Shown here: positions 24,197 to 34,695 of the stretch, piece by piece
Layout: each line of letters opens with the position of its first letter
Position numbering within the stretch: position 1 is the stretch's first letter
Assembly: GCA_963832715.1 (NCBI GenBank)
Contig: CAWHVB010000001.1
Location: 62,001 to 126,000, forward strand
Direction: 5' to 3'
Length of the DNA: 64,000 nucleotides
From: DATFVA01 sp963832715
GTDB lineage: Bacteria > Bacteroidota > Ignavibacteria > Ignavibacteriales > Ignavibacteriaceae
Translations under genes and position numbers: made by a program
The notes under the pieces: generated by a model
Told to the model about the DNA's origin: nothing
Seen by the model: the letters and a program-made list of their open reading frames with translations, nothing else
The model's database searches: none

Positions 24197-24924
24197 TAAT
24201 TTGTTCCCTTCCGGACGTCAGCGAATATTGTCAGTACCATTTCAGGGTTTGTAGGATCATTTGAAAAAATAGTTATTCTTTTGCTGACCTTACCCGATTT
24301 ATGGTTTGTATCGAGTGATACATTTAATGTACCATCTTTTCCAGGATCAACTTTTTCGCTTGAAACCAGGGCAGCTGTGCAGCCGCATGAGGTTTTCACA
24401 TCGCTGATCTTAAGAGTTGCATTACCTTTGTTTACAAAACTGAAAGTGTAATGAACCGTATCCCCTTCCGGAACAGTTCCGAAATCGTGCTGGGTATCCT
24501 GAAAGAACATGATTGGACTATCTGTGAGAGTTCCTGTGCTGGTTCCCGGATCAACAACATCTCCTGTAAGTTTAAATCTTATCTCCGGGTTATTAGGATC
24601 GTTGGTTTTAACAGTTATATATTTTGTTTGTCTGCCTGATCGTCCTGTAGAATTAAAATCAACTTTAATATTTGTCGCTTCACCCGGTGCAAGTTTGTCT
24701 TTTTCGGGTTTAGCAGCGGTACAGCCGCAGGAAGCCCTGACATCATTTATCTTTAATAAATCACCACCGACATTGGAAACAACAAAATTATATTTAACAT
24801 GTTCTCCTCTCGGAACCTGGCCGAAATCATACTCCATCAGCTGAGAAGCGACCTTGGGAGGGAACATCTGCGCAAAGCTTACTGCCGTTAAAAAGAAAAC
24901 GAATGCGAAAATTTGCTTAATCAT
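24196..24924 (-). CDS. DUF1573 domain-containing exported protein
   Basis: A 242-aa protein with a signal peptide (to FAQ, residue 19) and two similar DUF1573 units of about 100 residues, each containing a CGCTAA motif (DVRASCGCTAA and DVKTSCGCTAA) and a beta-sandwich phrase TKYITVKTNDPNNPE or SKRITIFSNDPTNPE. The domain is immunoglobulin-like (ASH/HYDIN-related) and common in FCB-group cell envelopes; function unknown. Its position between tsaB and accD, overlapping both, shows co-translation without an evident pathway link. Confidence 0.9.
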   Translation of the reverse strand: MIKQIFAFVFFLTAVSFAQMFPPKVASQLMEYDFGQVPRGEHVKYNFVVSNVGGDLLKINDVRASCGCTAAKPEKDKLAPGEATNIKVDFNSTGRSGRQTKYITVKTNDPNNPEIRFKLTGDVVDPGTSTGTLTDSPIMFFQDTQHDFGTVPEGDTVHYTFSFVNKGNATLKISDVKTSCGCTAALVSSEKVDPGKDGTLNVSLDTNHKSGKVSKRITIFSNDPTNPEMVLTIFADVRKGTN

Positions 24925-25606
24925 TTTTTCTCACCTTTATTGTAAAATTTTTTAAATAATTAGGTTCTAAATAATCAATATTAATTTGTGTTTTTTCCTC
25001 TCCATGTTCGATTGCCCACTCAGCTACATATTCCGGCCGGGGTGCAAAAATATCTGTTCTGTAAAATATACTGCTATTTTTTGACTTAATCGCATTGCCG
25101 AAAGTAATAACATCCTTCGAATTAGCAGCGAATTCGTCAAATTTTAATATCTTCAGGTTTTCTACAAATATATAATTATTACTTTTAATTTGAAACTTAG
25201 CAAAGTATACCTCATCAAGGTTGACTTTATTAGCGATTATAAAGAATGTATCTTCAGGAAGGTACCTGGAAATCTGCAGAGCCAGAGCTTCAAAGGTGGG
25301 CACCTGGATAAGAGGGACTGAAGTACCGAATGCGAGTCCTTTGGCAGCCGACATACCAATCCTTAAACCGGTAAACGATCCGGGACCATTGGAAATTGCA
25401 ATCGCTTTTAAGTCCCCAGGTTTCAGCATCGCAGCCTTCAAAACTGAATCGATCGTATCCATTAGTTTTTCAGCGTGGACGTTTTTAAAGTTTACAACCG
25501 TTTCAAAGTATTTCTCTCTGCCGAAATAAACACATGCTCCGCACAATGCAGATGAGGTTTCAATTGCAAGTACAGGTGATCCGTTATTTGTAATCTTTAA
25601 ACTCAA
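24917..25606 (-). CDS. tsaB: tRNA N6-threonylcarbamoyladenosine biosynthesis protein TsaB
   Basis: A partner of TsaD in making t6A37 in ANN-decoding tRNAs; an ASKHA-fold, non-catalytic scaffold. Motifs: VLAIETSSALCGACVY, NVHAEKLMDTIDSVL, AISNGPGSFTGLRIGMSAAK and a C-terminal PRPEYVAEWA. I prefer the TTG at 25606 (SLKITNNGSPVLAIETS); an upstream ATG at 25627 adds MKKKREY. Either start overlaps the end of tsaE, so the two are co-translated. Confidence 0.94.
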   Translation of the reverse strand: MSLKITNNGSPVLAIETSSALCGACVYFGREKYFETVVNFKNVHAEKLMDTIDSVLKAAMLKPGDLKAIAISNGPGSFTGLRIGMSAAKGLAFGTSVPLIQVPTFEALALQISRYLPEDTFFIIANKVNLDEVYFAKFQIKSNNYIFVENLKILKFDEFAANSKDVITFGNAIKSKNSSIFYRTDIFAPRPEYVAEWAIEHGEEKTQINIDYLEPNYLKNFTIKVRKND

Positions 25607-26012
25607 ATATTCTCTCTTTTTCTTCACCGGTCTTTATATTTATTTCCTTTCTTACCCGAGGAAGTATTTCCGGAAACAGGTTCCCCCATTCTATAAAAAT
25701 CACAGCATCTTCATCATTAAGATAATCTTCAAATCCTATATCATAAAGTTCTTCTACTTTAACAATCCTGTAAAAGTCGAAGTGATATATCCTGATTCTG
25801 CCTTCATATTCATTGACGAGTGCAAAAGTAGGGCTGCTGACCGAAGCAGCGTTAAAGTAGACGGCAGCTTCACGTATAAAAAAAGTCTTTCCTGCACCGA
25901 GACTGCCGTTCAATACAATTACATCGCCTGAAGATAAACCGGAGGCATATTGAAGCGCCAGAGCCCTTGTTTCATCTTCCGATTTAACGACAACTTTATT
26001 TTCCGCCGTCAA
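25584..26012 (-). CDS. tsaE: tRNA threonylcarbamoyladenosine biosynthesis ATPase TsaE
   Basis: A 142-aa P-loop ATPase that resets the TsaBDE complex in t6A synthesis. Walker A is GSLGAGKT at 36-43; then VSSPTFALVNEYEG, IYHFDFYRI and the conserved FIEWGNLFPEIL. It starts with TTG two bases after the porX TAA stop. tsaE next to porX is a recurring pairing in Bacteroidetes genomes. Confidence 0.95.
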   Translation of the reverse strand: MTAENKVVVKSEDETRALALQYASGLSSGDVIVLNGSLGAGKTFFIREAAVYFNAASVSSPTFALVNEYEGRIRIYHFDFYRIVKVEELYDIGFEDYLNDEDAVIFIEWGNLFPEILPRVRKEINIKTGEEKERIFEFKDYK

Positions 26013-27581
26013 TTATTTCGGTTCCATTGTTATTACAGGCAGGATCATCTCTTCCATCGAAATACCGCCGTGCTGAAAAGTATCTTTATAGTACGTCAGG
26101 TATTTATGGTAATCGGTCGGGTAGACAAAATAATAATCCTCTTTAGCGATAATATAATTTATCGTAACTCCGCGTTTAGGCAGTTTATAATCCTGCGGAT
26201 TTTTAATAAATATTGCATTCTTATCATCAACCTTCAGGTTTCTCCCGTATTTAAAACGAAGATTTGTAGAAGCCTCACGGTCTCCGAGCACCTTCGCACC
26301 TCTTAGTGATCGTATGCTGCCGTGATCGGTAGTTACAATTATTTTCACATTTTTCATCGTTGCCAGAGCTCTGAATGTCGACAGCAGTGAGGAGTGGGTA
26401 AACCAGGTATTTGTAAGCGACCTGTAGGCAGGTTCATCGGGAGCAATCTCCTTTAATATATCGGAATCGGATCTGCCGTGGGCGATCATATCGAGGAAAT
26501 TCACCACGACAGCAGTGAGATGGCTGTTCTGGTACGAATGAATATTCTGTTCAAAGTTTCTTCCAACTTCAGGATCAATTATTTTAATATACTTCAGATC
26601 ATTCCTCAGTTTAATTTTCTTCCTGTCAAGAAGCAGCTGAAGAAGTTCCTTTTCATATTTATTCATGCTCCTTTCATCATCATCGCTCCCCTGCCACAGC
26701 TGAGGATAATACTTTTCTATCTCCGAAGGAAAAAGTCCGGCAAACAATGCATTCCTTGCATAGGGAGTAGCAGTTGGAAGGATAGCATAATAATAATCTT
26801 TTTCAATCTTAAATATATCCAGAAGGTGCTTTTCCATAACCAGCCATTGATCAAGCCGCAGACAATCAAGCACAAAAAAGAATACTGAAGTTTTACCGTC
26901 CTTAAGGTCATCCAGGAGATATTTCTCAACAATTTCGGTTGTGAGAGGCGGTGTATAATTATCCCCGATAGTGTTGACCCAGTTAGAATAATTTTTTTCC
27001 ACAAAACGTGAAAATTCCTTATTAGCCTCTTTCTTCTGATCGTTCAACGATTGACGAAGTCCCATTCCCGCATGCGTATCCAGCTCAACATCCCAGTTAA
27101 CGATTTTTGTGTAAACATCAATCCATTCCCCGAAATCCAGGTTATTCAGCAATGCACGTGATATCTCATTAAAATCCTGGAGGTAATCCTTCGCGGCTGC
27201 CTGTCCGGTTATCCTTTTACCTTCAAGTATCTTTTTACATACGAGGAACATCTGACTCGGATTAACAGGCTTGGTGAGATAATCTGTTATTTTGCCTCCG
27301 ATTGCCTCATCCATCAGAGTTTCTTCCTCACTTTTAGTGACCATTACAACAGGAATAGACGAATTGATTTCCTTAATCCGTGCAAGTACCTCAAGCCCGC
27401 CCATACCGGGCATCATCTCATCAAGAAAGATCAGATCATATAAGTTCTGTTTCGCATGCGAGATTGCATCCTCACCATTTGTAACTGTATCTACTTCATA
27501 TCCTTTTTCAGATAAGAAAATGATATGAGATCTAAGAAGTTCAATTTCATCGTCAACCCACAATATCTTGTTATTTGCCAT
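26013..27581 (-). CDS. porX: PorX-type response regulator with PglZ/alkaline-phosphatase-superfamily domain
   Basis: A 522-aa two-domain protein. Residues 1-120 are a receiver domain with acidic D10/D11, phosphoacceptor D54 (FLDEMMPGMGG) and TKPVNPSQ for the lysine. Residues about 200-520 form a PglZ domain with metal-binding-type phrases VFFFVLDCLRLDQW, NFLDMIAHGRSD, IIVTTDHGSI and the end GGISMEEMILPVITMEPK. PorX of Porphyromonas, with sensor PorY, controls type IX secretion, and its PglZ domain hydrolyses oligoribonucleotides. Lying directly downstream of sprA strengthens the T9SS role. No porY-like kinase is adjacent. Confidence 0.93.
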   Translation of the reverse strand: MANNKILWVDDEIELLRSHIIFLSEKGYEVDTVTNGEDAISHAKQNLYDLIFLDEMMPGMGGLEVLARIKEINSSIPVVMVTKSEEETLMDEAIGGKITDYLTKPVNPSQMFLVCKKILEGKRITGQAAAKDYLQDFNEISRALLNNLDFGEWIDVYTKIVNWDVELDTHAGMGLRQSLNDQKKEANKEFSRFVEKNYSNWVNTIGDNYTPPLTTEIVEKYLLDDLKDGKTSVFFFVLDCLRLDQWLVMEKHLLDIFKIEKDYYYAILPTATPYARNALFAGLFPSEIEKYYPQLWQGSDDDERSMNKYEKELLQLLLDRKKIKLRNDLKYIKIIDPEVGRNFEQNIHSYQNSHLTAVVVNFLDMIAHGRSDSDILKEIAPDEPAYRSLTNTWFTHSSLLSTFRALATMKNVKIIVTTDHGSIRSLRGAKVLGDREASTNLRFKYGRNLKVDDKNAIFIKNPQDYKLPKRGVTINYIIAKEDYYFVYPTDYHKYLTYYKDTFQHGGISMEEMILPVITMEPK

Positions 27582-27672
27582 TATCAGCCTGTTTTTACTG
27601 TTAAAATACTAATTTAATAAAGATTACTGTCAGAATTTGTAACAGAGAGATCAATTAATCTCACAGATTTTA

Positions 27673-30600
27673 TTACTGGATCGAAATGTGTACATCAAGA
27701 CCGGCTTCATTGGTAGTTGTAGGAGGAATTCTTGCGGCTCCTTCCGGTTCAACCGAAGTTCTTCTGTAGAAAATTGAAAGAGTAACCTTAGAACTAATAG
27801 TGTATTTGATTCTCGGTTCCATTGTCGTACGCAGAGTTCCGTCCTGGGGGGTACCTTCTTCGGTAAAGTTCAGCATATCGTATCTTACAACGGAGTTCTT
27901 CGAACTGGTATAGGAAAGACTGAACTCTATATCGTTCTTTAGCGATATACCAAACAACGGCAATTCAAATCCCGATTTGGAAAATCCTGCAGTTATACCA
28001 ATATCCTTGGAGAATGTTTCGGAAATATTTTTTGTAGTCAATCCAAGGTCGTAGATGGTTCTTGTACCGTATTTTATACTGCCGATCAGGTTCCCTCCCC
28101 ACATATCATTAAACGTCATATTCAATCCTGCGATAGGTGAAAATCCGTACTCAATTCTCTGGGTAAGGATTTCCTGCACCCCGTCAGGATTTAGTTTCGT
28201 TCCCTCAGTATATGTAGCGCTGTATTCATGTTCCAGGGAAACTCTCTTTGCAAACGACTTAAAGAAAAGGAAGTTTTCAAGACCATCCCACGTAAGGTGC
28301 CAGTTGGGCCGTGGAATATATTTTGCAAAATCCTTCAGGAAGCTCAGCTTTGCCAGTATAGGGAAAGTTTCAAATCCTTTCAGGAAAGCATTAGATAAAT
28401 TCTGCTGCGGATTCGGATCATTGGGATCGAACAGTTCATTTACTTTTTTAATGCCGTTACCGAAAACACTGAGGAAGAGTGAGGGCGGCAGGGAAAGAAA
28501 TGATCTCTGGATCGACGCTGTTTCCGTAATATTCTGAATGGTTGGATTTCCGTCGGCGTCCGTAGAGATTGTAGTATTTTTATTTATAGACCAACCAACT
28601 TTCCAGTTAATATCAATTTTTGCCCCTTCCCACAAAGGCCGGGAGGTTCTGAAATCAAGGTTGTTCTTTTGAGAAAATACATCCTGAAGGTTTGCATTAG
28701 GCGCACGCCTGCCTATATCGCTGCTGATGCCGAGCATAAATGCTCTCGAAGGGCCTTTCTGGTAGCTATAGTTTATCCCCCAGAAATTATTAAACCCCGT
28801 GCCTTCGCCTAAAATACCCGACTTGGAAAGAGTATTATCGAGTGTGTAGTTGAATGCTATAGTTTCATAATCGAAGAAAATACTCTTTGCCACGGATTTA
28901 AGAAATCCAAGCGCCCTCGTCAGCGCAGGTCTTTTTTGTACCTGGGGTGACGTAGTGGTTGTGTCGGATTCCGGAGTTTTAACAATTTCATCTTTCTGCC
29001 TGGTAGTATCAGGAGGCTGATTTTCCCCGCCTTCAAGGTTCCTTCTCCTGTTTTCCAGATTTCGGCCGCGGTTTCCTCCCTGATTGCCTCTGCGGTTCTG
29101 ATTCTCGTTAGAGGGGGTTTCTGTTTTCTCAGCAAAAAGAGGATCAGTCAAAGCTTTCAGCCTGAGAGTAAGACCTGCCTGCAGACGGCTCGCAAATCCT
29201 CCGCTGCGGCCGACCGTATCCTGACGGAAATCGAAATTCCAGTTGTAGCTTACATTATATCCGCCTGTCAGCTGGAAGAACCTGTTGATATCCCATAGAG
29301 TAGGAAGTTTGGGACTCGTTTTTAAGTCGAATGTCTGCGAATATCTGAAATCTTTTCCGAAAAATACTCCCGAAAATATATCATTCCAGATCGCACTTTC
29401 TTTTCTTTGCTGATCATGTGAGTCTGTTTCGAGGTCAGCCAGTGAAGAAGTAATATTAACATTGTATGCAGTAGCAAGGTTAATTAAGCCGCCTTCGGTA
29501 ATTTTCCAGTTAAAGTTAAATCCTCTTGTTGTACCAAAGTCTCTCGAAATAATCTGCTGTGAAGGAGAGCCTGACTGTGAACGAGTAATGTTTGTATTTC
29601 TTTGTCTTCTTGCAGTCAGGTTTAATGCAAAATTCTGAGGCGTATAATAAACTTTCACGTCTTTATAATCAGAGAACAATGCGACAACAGACCCGAGTAC
29701 AGGAATTTCTTCGGGATAGAAATAATAATTAGGATTAAAGTTCAGTGCATAACTGAGCGTCGCATTCCAGACCCATCCTGTATTTGATAAAACTGTGGGA
29801 CTCCTGCTGAACGTTTTATTATAATTGAATCCGAATGATAATGCATTAAAGGTATCCCGTATATACCATAAGGACGTAGGTATTTTAATTTTTATGTTTG
29901 AAGCCGACCAGGAATCCGAAGTATTTATCGTCTGCGACTCGGATATGATCTGCTCGGGTGTCTTCGTGGCGATAGTAGTTGTATCCTGTCTCAGCGCCTC
30001 AATCTGTTTAGCAGCCTCATCAACCCTGACATCTGTTCCCGGAAGGTAAAGCGGTTTACCTACACTCTCGGTATGTGAATAATTCATCCTCAGACTACTT
30101 TCAGGCAGACTGAAAGGAAGTAATTTAAGAACATTCACATCAGCGGACATACCCCAGTTCTTTGCCTCCACCCTGGACCCGAAACGATCGGAAAGTTTAT
30201 GGAAATAGGGATTTGTCTGACTCATATTAAAATTCACAGTCATGAGATCAGCAAGTTTTACAGAAGATGAAAAACTATAAGCCCAGCCGGGGGAATCGTC
30301 TGCTCCTACAACTCTGAGTTCGTTCACCCAAATTTCTCCGGATATATATGAACTTCCCGTGCGTTGAGGTCCGAATGTAATAGCTGAACGCTGAGTATTC
30401 AGAATGCCTATCAGCAGAAATTTTACAGAAGTCAATGTCGGGTTACCCTTCACGCCGTATAAGTGTCCCTCTTTTCCCGGTACCGGCTTTTCCACCAAAT
30501 CCGTAATTGCAGAATCACTCCTTGCCTGTTTGATAGCAGTCAATTCACTAAAATTGATTGAGATTTCATTCCATCCCGGTTTTACCGGCTGCCTGTATTC

Positions 30601-33600
30601 ATAGAAATTATTAGTATCGCCTCCGAACCTGAAATAAACCTGGGATGCATATGTTCCGTTGGATGTATCTGAAACAGATCCGGGGCCGGTGTTCGTATCT
30701 CCATGGATGAATAATTTCATCTGCTTATAATTAAACACATCAAGCGGTCTGAATAAATATTTGACTGCCTGTCGTGACTGGCCGCTGGGCAGGTCTTTTA
30801 TTATGAGGTCAAGAGACTGTTCATTCCTGTAGATTTGTTCGTCAGGTCTTGTTCTGTCCCTTTCCTGAAATACACCCGGAGGAGAAGTATAACCGGGATT
30901 GTCCTCAATGTTTATTACAGAGATAGACATTGTAGTATCTTCAGGAAGCACTTTCTGCCACTGACTTCCCGTGAGGTTAAACTCTGTAAGACGAAGATGT
31001 ACAGTGGTATCGGCACCGGAGATAAGGAACCTTATATATTCTACATCAGTAAGGGAAGGGTTCCCAACTTCTTTTGCGAAATCTCTTAACGGAACCCTGT
31101 AAAGGTACCAGCCTATGCCGTCAGATCCTCCATTATCGCCGCCTCCTGCAATGAACCGGTTCGTTTGTCTGTTCGTATCAAGAGGAATTTCATATCTGAA
31201 ATAGCTGTTTGCAAGATCAAGGTTTCCGTTCTTATTCAGATCCTCAGTATCAGGGAACCTGCCGATATCCGTCAGTACAGCGTTTCCCTCAGTACCGTTT
31301 ATATTAAAATAATCACGCCAGTCACTGCTTCCAGTTTTAGAAAAAGAGAAATCATCACCGCTGGGATCGGCTGCGGTGCTGTTAAAGGCAACCCTTTCCT
31401 GGGCATCTGTAAGTCCATCAAGACCGACATCTTCACCCTGGTCAATAAGATCATTCTCCGGAGGTTTATCCTCCGTGTTAAGTATCCTGTTGGGTATTAC
31501 ATCTTCGCTAATCCTTCCGAGATCAAGGTAGACTTTGGCTCCTGCCGGGGTTCCTCTATCAATCTTTGCCCAGAATTCAACGAACTCAATATTTTCTTCA
31601 ACAAGGTTGTTTGCTGTAGAAGAAAGCGGCTTCATTATACCGCCCCAGTTCTGTGCCCTGTTCCCCAGCTGCGGTGTATAATTAAACGATCCGGGTGTAT
31701 AAGGAAGGAAGACGTAATCCATTACAGTCACCTGCTGGTCGGCTTTTGCAACGGATTTATTCGGCCAGATATCTTTTACATTAACATCAGAAGGAGTAAC
31801 GGTATACCATATACTCTTTCCTTTATAATCCATCATCTGTTTCGGTGTTAATCCTGAGAGACCGTCCAGTGAATCAGGAGGGCTAAGATCTTTCCAGGCT
31901 GTATAAGAAACACCCACAGGTATGATCCTTTTTGCTCCTTCAAAATCGTCGATGTAGGCTATACTCTGTCCCTGGTCCGAGGCAATTGTACTTTTTTTAG
32001 TATTTGGATCAGGGTTGATATAAGCATATTCCCCACTGACATTTATTGAGGACATCTCACGTGTGGATATTATATTATCAAGAGCTTTTGTGACGATAGG
32101 AAGATCGATTCCCGTTTTTGCATCTACACCATATATTGTATTGCTGAGCGGTTCTTCTCCTATTCTTACTTTGTCGCTCAGTGTCTGCTGATTAAGATTC
32201 AGTATCGAAAAACCCAGCTGGGTCTTATCTGAAAAATCAAACAATCCCCTTGCTCCGAGAAGGGTTTTAGATGCAAGCTGAAATAGATCGTTCTTTTCGT
32301 ATGTTATCTTCAGATCTGCACCGGGAACAAGAGCCGCATCATTCCGGATGGTCAGCTGACCGATATTATAGTCTACTATATAATCAGTACCGGGAGTTAA
32401 TTCCCTTCCATTTAACAGCACTCTCACTGAATTCTCTACTATATTGAATCCCAGCTGGTAAACCGACGAAGCTTCTCCTGAATATTTACCTGTAAGCAGC
32501 CACTTATCCTTTACCTTATTCTGCTGTGCGAAAGTTTTCGTTGTATCATAAACCTGGTTGTATTTAAGCGAATCGGGAATAGCCGAAGGAAGATCGGCAC
32601 CAAAAGGCTTAAGAGTAGGAAAGATTACTTCACCTGTTTCGGGAAAAATCGTAAGGTTTGGACGAAAATCAAATTTATTATCCGGGTTTGCATTCTTGCT
32701 CGCATCAAGCAGGTCAAGTCCGAATGCGGTAAGAAGCCTGACCGTTCCCGTAGGTGTTGCCAGATCGGTAACAGGTTCCTGTCCCTCTTTTTCATATTCA
32801 ATATTAAATTCAAATCCCTCTTCTTTGATATTCCTTCCGCCGAGGGGATAAATATTCTTCAGCTGGAGCATCCAGGCTGCCTTATACTGAGGCTGAAGGT
32901 TCTTGGGTTTTACAAGTTTTAAAACAATATTCGTTGAGGTATCGGCAACATTTATACTGCTTAGAAATTCTCCGTAAACTCCGCCGGACTGCACCTGGTA
33001 TGCTACGCCTATGATATCTTCATCCTGAAGATTAGTTTTAAATGTAATGTAGCCGGTTTCCGGATGAAGGACATAATCAACATCTTCCTGCAGCAGCTCA
33101 AACCAACCGGTCTCCAGCTTTCCGGGTATTCCGGTTGTGTCCCTGCTGTATTCAGTGCCGTATTTCCCGTCAGCACCTGCATAAGGCAGATCGATATAGG
33201 CATTTCCTCTTCTTTGCTTCGTCCTGTCGAAGGTAACTACATTCACCGATTTCCATACTTCAACATTTACAACACGGAATTCCTGGTGAACAAAAGGAGT
33301 TGCCTTGCCGTAATAGTCATTAAAAAAATTATATCCGGGAGCCTGGCTTGCATAAACAGTATCAAGGAAGTAGTGGTTGGTAGAATAATCGTACGCTCTC
33401 AGGTTGAACTCCTGTGAAGTTGTTCCGCTGTTGACGGAAACTTCTTCAGTCTCGCCTTTCTTCTGACTGGCGAGGGTAGTAAGAGACAATGGGCCTAATT
33501 TGAGATTTGCTTTTAACCCGAAGAGAGCTTCACTTCCTCCGACCAACGGAGAAGTCTGAAGAGAAACGTTTCCGGCTTCAATGCTCTGTATTATCTCATC

Positions 33601-34695
33601 TTCATATCCCTCATATTTAATCTTAAGCTGGTTTTCATACTGAAAAGTTCTTTCTGTATTCCAGTCGGCATTTATATGAAGTTTATCTCCTATTGTTCCG
33701 GCAACTGTAATCTGCACCTGCTGTTTAAAGTCGGGCTCATTCCGGGTGTTTCCATACCGGGAAGCTGTTACTCCCTGTGTATTTTCGTTTCGCCAGGCGC
33801 CGTGTATATCTACGGCACCTCCGATCTTCAGACTGATCTTCGGTTCACCGAAAATGCTAAGCACACCGACTTTGGGAAGCGGTATTTCAAAGTCAGTAAT
33901 ATTCTTTATTAATTCGCCTAACTCTTTCTTGGAAGATTTCAGTTCATACTGATAACCGAGGTCTTCCCATAGTTCCCTTTGATGCAGTGAAAGTTTTGCT
34001 TCAATATAGTCTTCTATGGGTACCCTGAGAAGGATCTTTGTCTCCTGCCCGGCGACCTTTTCCTCGATTACAACAAACTTACCGGTTGAATCTATTCTGA
34101 CAGTCCTTTTTCTCTCGGTAGGCTGGGCAAAAAACGGAGAGGTTCTCTCCCTCTGGAGAGTCACATACGGAAGATCCCTTCTCTCATAATGAAAATATTT
34201 AAGCCTGGCAGTAGAATCGAGAGCCATTGAATCCACTTTAATAGTATCAGCAGCTACCCCGATAGTATCAGTTTTCAATGAATCGGTATTTAACGAATCG
34301 CTTTTGACCGTCGAATCGGGAGGGAAAAATCCGGTTACAGCAGCAAAAATGTCGGATTGTCCGGCATCCGTTGAAGCATAACTATCGTGCTTCTCTCCGG
34401 GGAGTTTTATGAGGGGATCGAAAACCTTTACAGAATCAATTGTTTGTCCTGGTTTATCCGGAACCGATGATTGAAGGAGGACTTCCTTACTATCGCCGGA
34501 TAAATCCTGTGAAGGGTCAGGAGATAATTCTGCCATTTTATGGTAGTAATCAAATAAGGCATTTATCCAGATAGCTTTATTTATCTGTGCCTTTTCCGGC
34601 GAAAACCCGAGATTGATTAAACTATAAAAGATCACTGCAGAAGCGGCAGCGACCCCAAGAATCTCCCGAATCAGATTTGGAATCTTATTTTTAAT
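27673..34695 (-). CDS. sprA: T9SS outer-membrane translocon protein SprA/Sov
   Basis: A giant outer-membrane beta-barrel of about 2340 aa forming the conducting pore of the type IX secretion system; size matches SprA/Sov (about 2400-2500 aa). Most of the sequence is alternating amphipathic beta-strands. Repeated SprA-type phrases include TGEVIFPTLKPFG and GTDYIVDYNIGQLTIRN. A low-complexity Asn/Arg/Gly-rich linker lies around residues 1835-1890. A GTG at 34635 gives 2320 aa but starts inside the hydrophobic signal. The frame stays open upstream and encodes KNKIPNLIREILGVAAASA, a proper signal peptide, after an ATT at 34693-34695, which I take as likely start. porX follows 91 bp downstream. 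Confidence 0.93.
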   Translation of the reverse strand: MKNKIPNLIREILGVAAASAVIFYSLINLGFSPEKAQINKAIWINALFDYYHKMAELSPDPSQDLSGDSKEVLLQSSVPDKPGQTIDSVKVFDPLIKLPGEKHDSYASTDAGQSDIFAAVTGFFPPDSTVKSDSLNTDSLKTDTIGVAADTIKVDSMALDSTARLKYFHYERRDLPYVTLQRERTSPFFAQPTERKRTVRIDSTGKFVVIEEKVAGQETKILLRVPIEDYIEAKLSLHQRELWEDLGYQYELKSSKKELGELIKNITDFEIPLPKVGVLSIFGEPKISLKIGGAVDIHGAWRNENTQGVTASRYGNTRNEPDFKQQVQITVAGTIGDKLHINADWNTERTFQYENQLKIKYEGYEDEIIQSIEAGNVSLQTSPLVGGSEALFGLKANLKLGPLSLTTLASQKKGETEEVSVNSGTTSQEFNLRAYDYSTNHYFLDTVYASQAPGYNFFNDYYGKATPFVHQEFRVVNVEVWKSVNVVTFDRTKQRRGNAYIDLPYAGADGKYGTEYSRDTTGIPGKLETGWFELLQEDVDYVLHPETGYITFKTNLQDEDIIGVAYQVQSGGVYGEFLSSINVADTSTNIVLKLVKPKNLQPQYKAAWMLQLKNIYPLGGRNIKEEGFEFNIEYEKEGQEPVTDLATPTGTVRLLTAFGLDLLDASKNANPDNKFDFRPNLTIFPETGEVIFPTLKPFGADLPSAIPDSLKYNQVYDTTKTFAQQNKVKDKWLLTGKYSGEASSVYQLGFNIVENSVRVLLNGRELTPGTDYIVDYNIGQLTIRNDAALVPGADLKITYEKNDLFQLASKTLLGARGLFDFSDKTQLGFSILNLNQQTLSDKVRIGEEPLSNTIYGVDAKTGIDLPIVTKALDNIISTREMSSINVSGEYAYINPDPNTKKSTIASDQGQSIAYIDDFEGAKRIIPVGVSYTAWKDLSPPDSLDGLSGLTPKQMMDYKGKSIWYTVTPSDVNVKDIWPNKSVAKADQQVTVMDYVFLPYTPGSFNYTPQLGNRAQNWGGIMKPLSSTANNLVEENIEFVEFWAKIDRGTPAGAKVYLDLGRISEDVIPNRILNTEDKPPENDLIDQGEDVGLDGLTDAQERVAFNSTAADPSGDDFSFSKTGSSDWRDYFNINGTEGNAVLTDIGRFPDTEDLNKNGNLDLANSYFRYEIPLDTNRQTNRFIAGGGDNGGSDGIGWYLYRVPLRDFAKEVGNPSLTDVEYIRFLISGADTTVHLRLTEFNLTGSQWQKVLPEDTTMSISVINIEDNPGYTSPPGVFQERDRTRPDEQIYRNEQSLDLIIKDLPSGQSRQAVKYLFRPLDVFNYKQMKLFIHGDTNTGPGSVSDTSNGTYASQVYFRFGGDTNNFYEYRQPVKPGWNEISINFSELTAIKQARSDSAITDLVEKPVPGKEGHLYGVKGNPTLTSVKFLLIGILNTQRSAITFGPQRTGSSYISGEIWVNELRVVGADDSPGWAYSFSSSVKLADLMTVNFNMSQTNPYFHKLSDRFGSRVEAKNWGMSADVNVLKLLPFSLPESSLRMNYSHTESVGKPLYLPGTDVRVDEAAKQIEALRQDTTTIATKTPEQIISESQTINTSDSWSASNIKIKIPTSLWYIRDTFNALSFGFNYNKTFSRSPTVLSNTGWVWNATLSYALNFNPNYYFYPEEIPVLGSVVALFSDYKDVKVYYTPQNFALNLTARRQRNTNITRSQSGSPSQQIISRDFGTTRGFNFNWKITEGGLINLATAYNVNITSSLADLETDSHDQQRKESAIWNDIFSGVFFGKDFRYSQTFDLKTSPKLPTLWDINRFFQLTGGYNVSYNWNFDFRQDTVGRSGGFASRLQAGLTLRLKALTDPLFAEKTETPSNENQNRRGNQGGNRGRNLENRRRNLEGGENQPPDTTRQKDEIVKTPESDTTTTSPQVQKRPALTRALGFLKSVAKSIFFDYETIAFNYTLDNTLSKSGILGEGTGFNNFWGINYSYQKGPSRAFMLGISSDIGRRAPNANLQDVFSQKNNLDFRTSRPLWEGAKIDINWKVGWSINKNTTISTDADGNPTIQNITETASIQRSFLSLPPSLFLSVFGNGIKKVNELFDPNDPNPQQNLSNAFLKGFETFPILAKLSFLKDFAKYIPRPNWHLTWDGLENFLFFKSFAKRVSLEHEYSATYTEGTKLNPDGVQEILTQRIEYGFSPIAGLNMTFNDMWGGNLIGSIKYGTRTIYDLGLTTKNISETFSKDIGITAGFSKSGFELPLFGISLKNDIEFSLSYTSSKNSVVRYDMLNFTEEGTPQDGTLRTTMEPRIKYTISSKVTLSIFYRRTSVEPEGAARIPPTTTNEAGLDVHISIQ

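Noticed and set aside
27673..34635. Many long + strand frames inside sprA (for example 31165-31851)
   Set aside because: They are antisense shadows of a clearly coding beta-barrel gene, with no motifs.
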